Assembly (NCBI GenBank): GCA_946647055.1
Contig: CAMPCT010000009.1
Coordinates: 1 to 25,344, forward strand
Source of the DNA: an uncultured Atopobium sp.
Lineage (GTDB): Bacteria > Actinomycetota > Coriobacteriia > Coriobacteriales > Atopobiaceae
DNA length: 25,344 nt
Reading direction: 5' to 3'
Below are positions 1 to 5,753 of the stretch, piece after piece. The notes beneath the pieces are model-generated. The model searched no databases and was not told the origin of the DNA. It saw only the letters and a program-made list of their open reading frames with translations. Both the position numbers and the translations under genes were made by a program. Positions within the stretch are counted from its first letter, which is position 1. Each line of letters starts with the position of its first letter.

Positions 1-166
1 GGTTGGTCACGAGACCGATCGGCTACCACCTCACTCTGGTTGGTCACGAGACCGATCGGCTACCACCTCACTCTGGTTGGTCACGAGACCGATCGGCTAC
101 CACCTCACTCTGGTTGGTCACGAGACCGATCGGCTACCACCTCACTCTGGTTGGTCACGAGACCGA
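1..166. repeat. 37-bp perfect tandem repeat array (4 full units plus 18 nt)
   Basis: Units begin at 1, 38, 75 and 112 and are identical. A fifth copy stops after 18 nt at 166, where the sequence diverges. Each unit contains GGTCACGAGACC (arms GGTC/GACC around ACGA) and the palindrome CCGATCGG. Across each unit junction ACCACC can pair with GGTTGGT around a 7-nt loop with one bulged T. Because 37 is not a multiple of 3, the frame rotates from unit to unit, so coding is unlikely. There are no unique spacers. The array starts at the first base, so its true copy number is unknown. Function is not recognised. Confidence 0.95.
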
Positions 167-463
167 CAAGGTAGAAGCACATGAAATTATTTTTCAGAAT
201 GACTCTTCTATATCATGTGTTGGAATACCCCAAACAAAAAAAGTTGATGAAAATTTGTCGGTTTTGCCGTATTCGTAGATAGCCCCCCAGGTCATAAATT
301 TTGCAACCAAACAGTGGGACCGGCGCCCCCACGCATCTTTGTATGCGCGCCAGGAAATGAAAAACGACGAAATTTTGTATTCTGCGCCAGTCGGGCATAC
401 GAGCAGGGGCGGTGACTCCTCGGCTCAGCTGAGAGATTCCGGAGTATTGCCCGGTAAATGGTT
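167..463. other. Gene-free region upstream of the late promoter, possible packaging (cos) site
   Basis: I see no convincing gene here. The stretch is AT-richer than the structural genes. It carries three similar octamers: AAAATTTG at 250-257, and AAATTTTG at 296-303 and 370-377. A GC-rich dyad GTGGG (314-318)/CCCAC (328-332) encloses the palindrome GGCGCC (322-327). A bulged hairpin joins GGCG (322-325) to CGCC (348-351), with CGCAT (332-336)/ATGCG (343-347) inside it. In HK97-type phages cos commonly lies next to the HNH-TerS-TerL genes, so this is a plausible place for terminase binding and cutting, but nothing here proves it. Confidence 0.3.
415..445. promoter_or_regulatory. Nested inverted repeat upstream of the late promoter (possible operator)
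   Basis: A perfect 10-bp palindrome CTCAGCTGAG (424-433) sits inside a second inverted repeat, ACTCC (415-419)/GGAGT (441-445). The element is centred about 40 bp upstream of the -35 box at 470, where an activator of late transcription could bind. Binding by any regulator is inference. Confidence 0.35.
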
Positions 464-469
464 GTTGAC

Positions 470-498
470 TTGACCACAAAGAATGGTTAACGCATAAT
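470..498 (+). promoter_or_regulatory. Sigma70-type promoter for the HNH-terminase operon
   Basis: The -35 hexamer is TTGACC (470-475) and the -10 hexamer is CATAAT (493-498). They are separated by exactly 17 nt, and each matches five of six consensus bases. The predicted transcription start is near 505, giving a leader of about 155 nt before the HNH start at 662. It lies in the only long gene-free stretch before the packaging genes and points into them, which suits a late promoter. Confidence 0.65.
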
Positions 499-504
499 AT
501 CAAA

Positions 505-661
505 CAGTAAAACGAGGGCTTTGCTAGGACTTTCCTCAATGACCCTCGTCTCATGGGAGCGACGGAGTGATCTAACCCATCTGAGCCACCGATGGTGGCG
601 GTCGGATACGGTTGGGCCTCCGTTTTTTCGTGGGCCCATGGAAACAGGGGAGCCATCGAAG
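505..661 (+). promoter_or_regulatory. Structured 5' leader of the HNH-terminase transcript (possible attenuator)
   Basis: The first hairpin pairs ACGAGGG (512-518) with CCCTCGT (543-549) and holds a small AGGA (526-529)/TCCT (533-536) stem inside. The same 3' arm can instead pair downstream: CTCGTC (545-550) with GACGGAG (561-567, one bulged G). The two folds exclude each other. Further on are GCCACC (585-590)/GGTGGC (594-599) around GAT, and ACGG (608-611)/CCGT (620-623) running into T623-T628. That last stem competes with TGGGCC (613-618)/GGCCCA (633-638). This resembles attenuator architecture, but no known riboswitch class is recognised. Confidence 0.35.
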
Positions 662-1072
662 ATGGCGCAGGAGTGGGCCAAGTCCTTCTACAAGAATCAC
701 GCCTGGTTGAAGAACCGCAAGGCGTACATGGACTCTCTCGTTGACACCGAGGGTCGCATTGTCCATACGGAGGGGGACAGGTTCTACTGCGTGGACGAAT
801 ACGGCTATCGCGTCTACGTAAGCCCCGACAGGGTGGTACCCGTCCGCATGTGCGAGCGGTGCTTTGCGCAGGGCAGGCTCACACCGGCCAAGGTGGTGCA
901 CCACAAGATATGGCTCAACAGGGACAACATCGATGACCCCCACATCGCGCTCTCGTACGACAACTTCCAGCGGCTCTGTCAGGACTGCCATGCGGCCGTC
1001 CACAAGAAGGAGGATGAGACGCGCGTGACGTTCGATGAGAACGGCAACGTCATCTGGAAGGGGGAGTCGTGA
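662..1072 (+). CDS. HNH homing-type endonuclease, packaging-associated
   Basis: The protein is 136 aa. It is a zinc-stabilised HNH nuclease with CERC (C64, C67), the catalytic HH pair in VVHHK (H80-H81), N101 in the SYDNF segment, and CQDC followed by HAAVH (C106, C109, H110, H114). In HK97-like and other cos phages an HNH protein next to TerS/TerL is needed for efficient terminase cutting at cos, and I infer that role here. I chose ATG 662 because AGGGGAG lies about 10 nt upstream. Earlier in-frame ATGs (521, 638) have no ribosome binding site and would add unrelated sequence. The residues around 30-55 (TEGDRFYCVDEYGYRVYVS) form a small beta-rich segment before the zinc finger. The stop overlaps the next start (GTGA). 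Confidence 0.9.
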   Translation: MAQEWAKSFYKNHAWLKNRKAYMDSLVDTEGRIVHTEGDRFYCVDEYGYRVYVSPDRVVPVRMCERCFAQGRLTPAKVVHHKIWLNRDNIDDPHIALSYDNFQRLCQDCHAAVHKKEDETRVTFDENGNVIWKGES

Positions 1073-1257
1073 GCACATGCCCCTCATGTGACTTCTGCAC
1101 CTACTCGGACGACGGAACGCTCATCTGCGCCATACGTGACGAGCAGGTGCACGGCGGCGACCACTGCGAGTGCTGGCAGAGCGACTCCCGGAAGGTTGAC
1201 GGCGACTACTGGTACGAAAGGATGACATGGCCTGCAAAAAGCAAGAAGAGAAAGTAG
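1069..1257 (+). CDS. Small cysteine-rich protein of unknown function
   Basis: This is a 62-aa protein starting at GTG 1069, overlapping the HNH stop by 4 bp, with GGGGAG at 1061-1066. Cysteines at 4, 7, 10, 20, 33 and 35, plus H28 and H32, suggest one or two zinc knuckles. The C-terminus is strongly basic (PAKSKKRK). I do not recognise the family. Its position, translationally coupled between HNH and TerS, suggests a DNA- or terminase-associated accessory, but that is only context. The terS start lies inside its last 31 bp, so all three genes appear co-translated. Confidence 0.7.
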   Translation: MSTCPSCDFCTYSDDGTLICAIRDEQVHGGDHCECWQSDSRKVDGDYWYERMTWPAKSKKRK

Positions 1258-1592
1258 AGTCTCCGTTCCTTGCCCAGGCGCGTGAGGACGTCGATGGACT
1301 GACCGGCGTTGACAAGACGCTCGTTGACCCGCTTCTTGTCGAGGCTGATGCACTCCGCAAGTTTGTCGAGGACCTCCGCGTGATGGTAGAGGAGGACGGC
1401 CCGATGATCGAGAAGGAGGTCGGCTCGGTCAACAACCGCCACATCGAGCTTGTCGAGAACCCCGCCCTCACTGCCTACAGCAAGAACGTCGGCCGTCTCG
1501 GTGACCTCATGAAGAAGATTAGCTCGTTTGCCAAGAACGCGGTCGAACCCGTAAAGGTAGACGAGTTTGAGGCATTCAACAGTGACGTCTAG
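1227..1592 (+). CDS. terS: Terminase small subunit, P27 family-like
   Basis: The protein is 121 aa. TerS binds phage DNA at the packaging site and hands it to TerL. The C-terminal half, with an 'ENPALTAYSKNVGRL' segment followed by a short helix (GDLMKKI), matches the P27-family pattern of a conserved N-P-A-x-x-x-Y element near the C-terminus. The N-terminal half is predicted helical and rich in acidic residues. The start at ATG 1227 is supported by GAAAGGA at 1216-1222. It overlaps the upstream Cys-rich gene by 31 bp, and its last 11 bp overlap the preferred TerL start. The length is normal to slightly short for the family. No clear helix-turn-helix could be assigned by eye. Confidence 0.8.
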   Translation: MACKKQEEKVESPFLAQAREDVDGLTGVDKTLVDPLLVEADALRKFVEDLRVMVEEDGPMIEKEVGSVNNRHIELVENPALTAYSKNVGRLGDLMKKISSFAKNAVEPVKVDEFEAFNSDV

Positions 1593-3375
1593 CCCTTACA
1601 TAGTCAACGGCAAGACCGATGCGGAGCGGTACCTCGAGGCGATACAGCGCGGGGATATCGTTGCGAACGTTCACATGCGCCGTCTGGCTGACATCATGCT
1701 GCCACGCTTCCACGAGGAGTACCACGGGTTCCACTTCGATGTGAAGAAGTCGCTCAGGGCGGTGCAGTTTGTCGAACGCTTCACATGCTACCCCGAGGGC
1801 GAGAAGATGGGACAGCCCTTCATCCTTGACCAGTGGCAGCGCGCGGTCATGGAGATGGCATTCGGCTTCGTTGACGACGACGGGTACCGACAGTTCCGTC
1901 AGGTAATCCTCGAGGTAGCCAGGAAGAACGGCAAGTCCTCATGGATGGCCGCTCTTGCCCTCTACTTCCTCACGTCCGACAACGAGCCGGGTGCCGAGGT
2001 ACTCTGCATCGCAAACTCCGAGCAGCAGAGCAGGCGCGTCTTCGGGCACGCCGACACTATGCGCCGCAGAAGCCCGACGCTCAAGGACAGGATTCGGCGT
2101 GGCATGTCTCAGAAGCGTGGCGTCTCGGGGCTGAACTATGACAAGAACGACTCAATCCTCGTGAGCATCCCCGCCAACGTCGGCACGGCGGACGGGTACT
2201 CGGCATCGGCGTACATCTATGACGAGCTGGCCGCGTGCACGGACATGGGCGCCATGCTGAGCGCCATTGAGGAGTCCATCTCCGGCAGGCGTCAGGCGAC
2301 CGGATGGATCATCTCAAGTGAGAACCACGTCAGGCACAACGTCTGGGACGAGAAGATTGACTACTGCCGTGGCATCCTCGCTGGCAAGATCGAGGACGAC
2401 ACCATACTCCCCATTCTCTACTGCCTTGACCAGGGTGACTCCTTCTTGGACTCGACGGTCTACCTGAAGGCGAACCCCGGCCTCACCTCCGGCGTCAAGA
2501 GCATGCGCTACATGGAGGACAGGGCCAAGGCTGCTGTCAACTCGCCGCAGGTCAAGACGAGCTTCATGACCAAGGACCTCTGCCTCAGAGTCAATTCGTA
2601 CACGTCCTTCCTGTCCGAGAACGAGTGCGTGAACCACGAGACGTTCACCCCTAATCCAACGACGGACCGCTACTGCTGCGTAGGTTTCGACCTCAGTGAC
2701 CGAGGTGACCTCACCGCCGCCGTCGCCGCGTTCATGCGACCTGGTGACGACAGGATTTACGAATACTCCCATGCGTGGATACCCGAGACTCAGGTTGAGA
2801 TTAACAGCGCACGCGACCTGAAGCAGAGGGACGGCGTGCCATACAATGTCTGGGCGTCAGGTGACAACCCGTGGCTGACCATCGTGCAGGGTGACAAGGT
2901 TGACCACCATGTAGCAATCCTCGGTTTCATAGACGAGCTTGCAGAGATGGGGCTGTACACCCGTTACGTTGGCTACGACCCGTGGCACGTGGACGACTAC
3001 CTCCTCCGTGAGCTGCATATGCGAGTCGGCAGCAACAACTGCGTCGCTGTCAAACAGAACACCAAGGTTCTCTCGCCGCTCATGAAGGAGCACAAGATTG
3101 ACCTCGCCGCACATCGGATAGTGAACCCCTCGCCTGTGCTCGCATGGAACAGAAGCTCGGTGCAGTCCAAGATTGATGCGGCGGGCAATGTCTACCCGAA
3201 CAAGAAGGAGCTCAAGCCCCAGAACAAGATAGACATGTACATGGCCGAGCTGTTCGCCTACAAGATGCTGATGGTTGACCATCGTGACGAGTACCTGCAG
3301 ATCATCGGCTGGTATCCACCTGAGCAGGCTAAGGAAAAGGGGACAACCGCCGTAGATACGGTTGCCCCCTTCTAG
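1582..3375 (+). CDS. terL: Terminase large subunit (packaging ATPase and nuclease)
   Basis: The protein is 597 aa and is the motor that translocates DNA through the portal and cuts it. The ATPase part has a Walker A-type loop ARKNGKS (113-119) preceded by QVILEV, and a Walker B segment AYIYDE with D214-E215. The C-terminal RNase H-like nuclease is marked by CCVGFDLSDRGD (D370) and GYDPWHVDDYLL (D466), the spacing typical of Terminase_1 proteins. I chose GTG 1582, with TTGAGG 9 nt upstream; it overlaps terS by 11 bp. A TTG at 1567 would add five residues and cannot be excluded. The last codons lie inside a strong hairpin (3337-3371). No gene follows for 255 nt, which is unusual in this otherwise compact module. 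Confidence 0.96.
   Translation: MTSSPYIVNGKTDAERYLEAIQRGDIVANVHMRRLADIMLPRFHEEYHGFHFDVKKSLRAVQFVERFTCYPEGEKMGQPFILDQWQRAVMEMAFGFVDDDGYRQFRQVILEVARKNGKSSWMAALALYFLTSDNEPGAEVLCIANSEQQSRRVFGHADTMRRRSPTLKDRIRRGMSQKRGVSGLNYDKNDSILVSIPANVGTADGYSASAYIYDELAACTDMGAMLSAIEESISGRRQATGWIISSENHVRHNVWDEKIDYCRGILAGKIEDDTILPILYCLDQGDSFLDSTVYLKANPGLTSGVKSMRYMEDRAKAAVNSPQVKTSFMTKDLCLRVNSYTSFLSENECVNHETFTPNPTTDRYCCVGFDLSDRGDLTAAVAAFMRPGDDRIYEYSHAWIPETQVEINSARDLKQRDGVPYNVWASGDNPWLTIVQGDKVDHHVAILGFIDELAEMGLYTRYVGYDPWHVDDYLLRELHMRVGSNNCVAVKQNTKVLSPLMKEHKIDLAAHRIVNPSPVLAWNRSSVQSKIDAAGNVYPNKKELKPQNKIDMYMAELFAYKMLMVDHRDEYLQIIGWYPPEQAKEKGTTAVDTVAPF
3337..3372 (+). terminator. Strong hairpin over the 3' end of terL, terminator-like
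   Basis: AAGGGG-A-CAACCG (3337-3349) pairs with CGGTTG-C-CCCCTT (3359-3371). This is a 12-bp stem with one A.C mismatch and a 9-nt loop. Only a poor T-tract (TTCT) follows, so it may be a weak terminator, an mRNA-stabilising 3' end, or the first helix of the structured region downstream. It overlaps the terL stop at 3373-3375, so its sequence is also under coding constraint. Confidence 0.5.
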
Positions 3376-3590
3376 GCCCTCGGAAGAGCGGGTGTAGCAT
3401 GCGTTCGCCCGCAAGTCTACGCCCGAGTGGCCGTGTCACTCAGCGCCCCGGCCTGCCGCCTTGGTTGCCGTCGCAGAGCCTACGCGGTCTCGGCCTTTCG
3501 GGGCATACACTTCCTAGCGTACTCTATGAATGATAAAACACTTTATCTACACCCGATATGTGCCCGATTCATAGAACCACCACTGGTCAT
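3376..3590 (+). ncRNA. Candidate structured RNA in the terL-portal gap
   Basis: The gap has no credible gene but many nested stems. CGGGTGTAG (3389-3397)/CTACGCCCG (3417-3425) encloses TGCG (3400-3403)/CGCA (3410-3413). GAGTG (3425-3429)/CACTC (3437-3441) follows. GCCCCG (3445-3450)/CGGGGC (3499-3504) encloses two arms: CTGC (3453-3456)/GCAG (3473-3476), and GAGCC (3476-3480)/GG-T-CTC (3486-3491). A second, AT-rich part has CTATGAAT (3524-3531)/ATTCATAG (3567-3574) enclosing GATAAA (3532-3537)/TTTATC (3542-3547). No tRNA, known riboswitch or intron core was recognised. It could be a noncoding RNA, a long regulatory leader for the portal gene, or a mosaic junction. Confidence 0.4.
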
Positions 3591-3594
3591 GCCC

Positions 3595-3630
3595 TTTACG
3601 CTGGTGTTATGCAATATTAAACTATGACAC
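3595..3630 (+). promoter_or_regulatory. Possible promoter giving a leaderless portal mRNA
   Basis: TTTACG (3595-3600) and TAAACT (3618-3623) are 17 nt apart. Each matches four of six consensus positions, and TAAACT fits the TANNNT form. The -10 ends 7 nt before the portal ATG at 3631, so transcription would start at or within a base of the start codon. The portal gene is the only major gene here with no visible Shine-Dalgarno sequence, which fits leaderless initiation, a common mode in actinobacteria. The hexamers are individually weak. Confidence 0.35.
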
Positions 3631-4935
3631 ATGGGAGTCTTATCTAAATTCTTCCCACGTAAGGAAGCCCAGCTTCCGCCACCCCCCTCCGGATACTACA
3701 CGACCCTCACCGAGTCCGCGCCGAGCTTCTCCGCGTGGAACGGCACGCTCTACGACCACCCGATGACCCGCGCGGCCATCGAGCGGTTCGCTGCCGCGTG
3801 CTCGAAGGCCAAGCCGGAGTTCGTGGGTAGCAACTGGTGCAAGCCCAACGTGAGGAAGCTGTTCCAGACGTGGCCCAACGACCTGCAGACGTGGCCCGCC
3901 TTCCTTGCGAAGGCAGCGACCATCTACGAGATGGACACGACCGTCTTCATCGTCCCCGGCCTCGACAGGAACCTCAACACGGTTGCCCTGTTCCCTCTGA
4001 AGCCAGCGTATACCGATATCGTTGACCTCGACGGCGTTCCCTGGTGCGTGTTCCACCTCATGACCGGCGAGGTCATGGCTATCGAGTACTCCCGCTGCGC
4101 CGTGGTCAGTAAGTTCACCTACCTCTCCGACATCTTCGGCGCGGGCAACGACGTCATGGACCCGACGCTCGCGCTCATGGACGCCCAGAGGCAGGCGGAG
4201 CTTCAGGCCATCCAGAACGGCGCACGCATCCGCTTCATCGGCCGCGTCAACGGCATGACCCACGGCGACGACCTCAAGCGCAAGCGCGAGAGCTTCTACA
4301 TCGACAACCTGAGCGCGGCCAACCGAACCGGCCTGATGCTCTATGACAACACCTTCGCCGACATACAGCAGATTGACGAGCAGCGCTTCATCATCGACAA
4401 CGAGGAGATGGAGCGCGTCACCAAGCCCGTCTTCTACTACTTTGGCACCAACGAGAAGATTCTCACAAACGACTTTGACGAAGATTCCTGGTCCGCATAT
4501 TACGAGGGCAGGGTCGAGCAGTTCCTCGTCGGACTCTCCGAGGGTCTGACCAAGGCGCTCTTCACCAGCCAAGAGGTATTGCGCGGCAACAAGGTGGCCT
4601 TCTCTTCAAGCCGCCTGCAGTACGCATCCAATCGCACAAAGCTTGACCTCATCAAAAACCTCGGCGGCATGGGAATCCTCTCGGTCAACGAGGCGCGAGA
4701 GATCATGCAGCTCCCGCCAATCGAGGGCGGAGACGCCCGCATCGTGCGCGGCGAGTACTACCTCATCGACAAGGATAACAACGTCATCGCCGAGTCGGGC
4801 GGTCACGGCGGCAACGGCTCGGATAACTCCGGCTGGTACCACGGACAGTGGGATGACCTAGACGAGCCTGACGACCTGGACAGGCCGCAAGGCGGCGGCA
4901 GGGACGGCGATGGCGATGGAATCATTAACGAATAG
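3631..4935 (+). CDS. Portal protein, HK97 family
   Basis: The protein is 434 aa and forms the dodecameric vertex channel for DNA entry and exit. Recognisable features are the N-terminal 'DHPMTRAAIERFA' helix entering the clip/stem fold, the central 'DAQRQAELQAIQNGARIRFIG' helix, an 'IDNLSAANRTGLMLYD' stretch, and a wing/crown region ending 'LGGMGILSVNEAREIMQLPPIEGGDARI', a very typical HK97-portal C-terminal signature. An extra tail follows, rich in D and G and ending GDGDGIINE; it resembles a calcium-binding loop. No Shine-Dalgarno precedes ATG 3631 (see the possible leaderless promoter). The gene is followed at once by an intrinsic terminator rather than by an overlapping protease gene. Confidence 0.94.
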   Translation: MGVLSKFFPRKEAQLPPPPSGYYTTLTESAPSFSAWNGTLYDHPMTRAAIERFAAACSKAKPEFVGSNWCKPNVRKLFQTWPNDLQTWPAFLAKAATIYEMDTTVFIVPGLDRNLNTVALFPLKPAYTDIVDLDGVPWCVFHLMTGEVMAIEYSRCAVVSKFTYLSDIFGAGNDVMDPTLALMDAQRQAELQAIQNGARIRFIGRVNGMTHGDDLKRKRESFYIDNLSAANRTGLMLYDNTFADIQQIDEQRFIIDNEEMERVTKPVFYYFGTNEKILTNDFDEDSWSAYYEGRVEQFLVGLSEGLTKALFTSQEVLRGNKVAFSSSRLQYASNRTKLDLIKNLGGMGILSVNEAREIMQLPPIEGGDARIVRGEYYLIDKDNNVIAESGGHGGNGSDNSGWYHGQWDDLDEPDDLDRPQGGGRDGDGDGIINE

Positions 4936-4940
4936 CAGCA
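4926..4940 (+). repeat. Intergenic element copy: TAACGAATAGCAGCA
   Basis: These 15 nt overlap the portal stop codon (TAG 4933-4935) and match 14 of 15 positions of 5645-5659 at the protease stop. Related nonamers TAACGCATA occur at 488-496 and 9638-9646. The element leads directly into the terminator hairpin at 4940. Confidence 0.6.
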
Positions 4941-4964
4941 AGCCCCGTTGAGGGGCTTTTTTCT
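4940..4964 (+). terminator. Intrinsic terminator after the portal gene
   Basis: AAGCCCC (4940-4946) pairs with GGGGCTT (4952-4958) around the loop GTTGA. The run of T residues at 4957-4962 follows. This is a textbook Rho-independent terminator lying only 20 bp before the prohead protease. It should end or attenuate transcription between portal and protease, unless antitermination or read-through supplies the downstream genes. Confidence 0.88.
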
Positions 4965-4981
4965 TAGCAAAGGAGGCCGAG

Positions 4982-5647
4982 ATGCCCTATAAGCCCGAGA
5001 GACAGTATCGAAGCTTCGCGGCTTCCAACTTCCAGCCGGAGGAACCCGTAGAGGGCGAGGAGAAGTCCTACCGCGTGCGCGGCCACTTCACCACATTCTC
5101 CACCGAGTACGAGCTCTTCCCTGGCTTCTACGAGTCGATCGATGAGCACGCCCTAGATGAGGCCGACATGAGCGACGTCATCTTCCAGCTCAACCACGAG
5201 GGACTCACGCTCGCACGCCAGCGCAACAACACGCTGCGCGTCGGCATCGACCCTGACGGCGGCTGGTGCGAGGCCGACCTCAGCGGAAGCCAGCAGGGAC
5301 GCGACCTGCACGAGGCCATCACCAACGGTCTCATCGATGAGATGAGCTTCGGCTTCACCATCGCCGACGACGGCTTCGAGTGGGAAGAGGACGAGGAAGG
5401 CGCAATCCATTCACGGATTACCCGCATAAGTAAAATCTTTGATGTAAGTGCCGTGAGTTGTCCGGCCAATCCATCAACGGATATCTCCGCCCGCTCCTAC
5501 CTTGACGCGGCCATCGAGGCCAAGCGCAAGCAGGAGGAAGCGGCCGAACAGAAGCGTACGGCAGCGGCCGTCGCCCTCAGACGCCGCAAGGCCATGGCCC
5601 TCGTGATGGAGGGCATCCAACTTGGTTACGCGCCCGCAAGGGCCTAA
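4982..5647 (+). CDS. Prohead maturation protease, HK97 family (S78)
   Basis: The protein is 221 aa. It cleaves the capsid protein N-terminal scaffold domain inside the prohead. H72 in FQLNHEG and S122 in DEMSFGF correspond to the catalytic His and Ser of S78 proteases. The 'KIFDVSAVSCPANPSTDIS' stretch is the characteristic strand before the C-terminal end. Residues 170-205 are a charged Ala/Lys/Glu/Arg helix (EAKRKQEEAAEQKR and onward), often the self-cleaved or scaffold-binding part. ATG 4982 follows a near-perfect AAAGGAGG at 4969-4976. The gene sits between portal and major capsid as expected. It is separated from the portal by a terminator and from the capsid gene by about 105 nt. Confidence 0.95.
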   Translation: MPYKPERQYRSFAASNFQPEEPVEGEEKSYRVRGHFTTFSTEYELFPGFYESIDEHALDEADMSDVIFQLNHEGLTLARQRNNTLRVGIDPDGGWCEADLSGSQQGRDLHEAITNGLIDEMSFGFTIADDGFEWEEDEEGAIHSRITRISKIFDVSAVSCPANPSTDISARSYLDAAIEAKRKQEEAAEQKRTAAAVALRRRKAMALVMEGIQLGYAPARA

Positions 5648-5753
5648 CGCATAGCAGCACGGTTCCCTCGACGGAGTGATTGAGCGGACGACGGCGGCAG
5701 GAGTTGGCGCCACGTGCGAGACAAATCAACTTTCGTACAGAAAGGAGTGAACC
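5645..5753 (+). repeat. Intergenic spacer before the capsid gene with shared element TAACGCATAGCAGCA
   Basis: The element starts at the protease stop codon. TAACGCATAGCAGCA (5645-5659) is followed by ACGG, then TTCCCTC (5663-5669) and CGACGGAGTGAT (5669-5680). The same blocks in the same order occur after the tail tube gene (9638-9680), where they form a real terminator. CGACGGAGTGAT also recurs exactly in the operon leader (560-571). Here the hairpin potential is weak and no T-tract follows, so this looks like a decayed copy. The spacer ends in AAAGGAG (5741-5747), the capsid ribosome binding site. I see no convincing promoter. Confidence 0.5.

Noticed and set aside
1..166. CRISPR array
   Set aside because: The 37-bp period is identical throughout with no unique spacer between copies, and there are no cas genes in the window.
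3..278. 91-aa open frame over the tandem repeats
   Set aside because: The frame rotates through the 37-bp units, there is no ribosome binding site, and the product is an artefact of the repeat.
527..537. RNase P RNA-like string GAGGAAAGTCC on the minus strand
   Set aside because: Only this 11-mer matches the conserved region; the flanks do not continue the rnpB core.
540..600. tRNA-like sequence on the minus strand (GGCTCAGATGGGTTAGA resembles a D-arm)
   Set aside because: No matching anticodon arm with a 7-nt loop, no T-arm and no acceptor stem could be built around it.
3427..3627. 66-aa open frame in the terL-portal gap
   Set aside because: No ribosome binding site, cysteine/arginine-rich random-looking product, and it lies across the strong inverted repeats.
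5648..5753. Promoter before the capsid gene
   Set aside because: Only weak hexamer pairs (for example TTGGCG with TCAACT) were found, none close to consensus.
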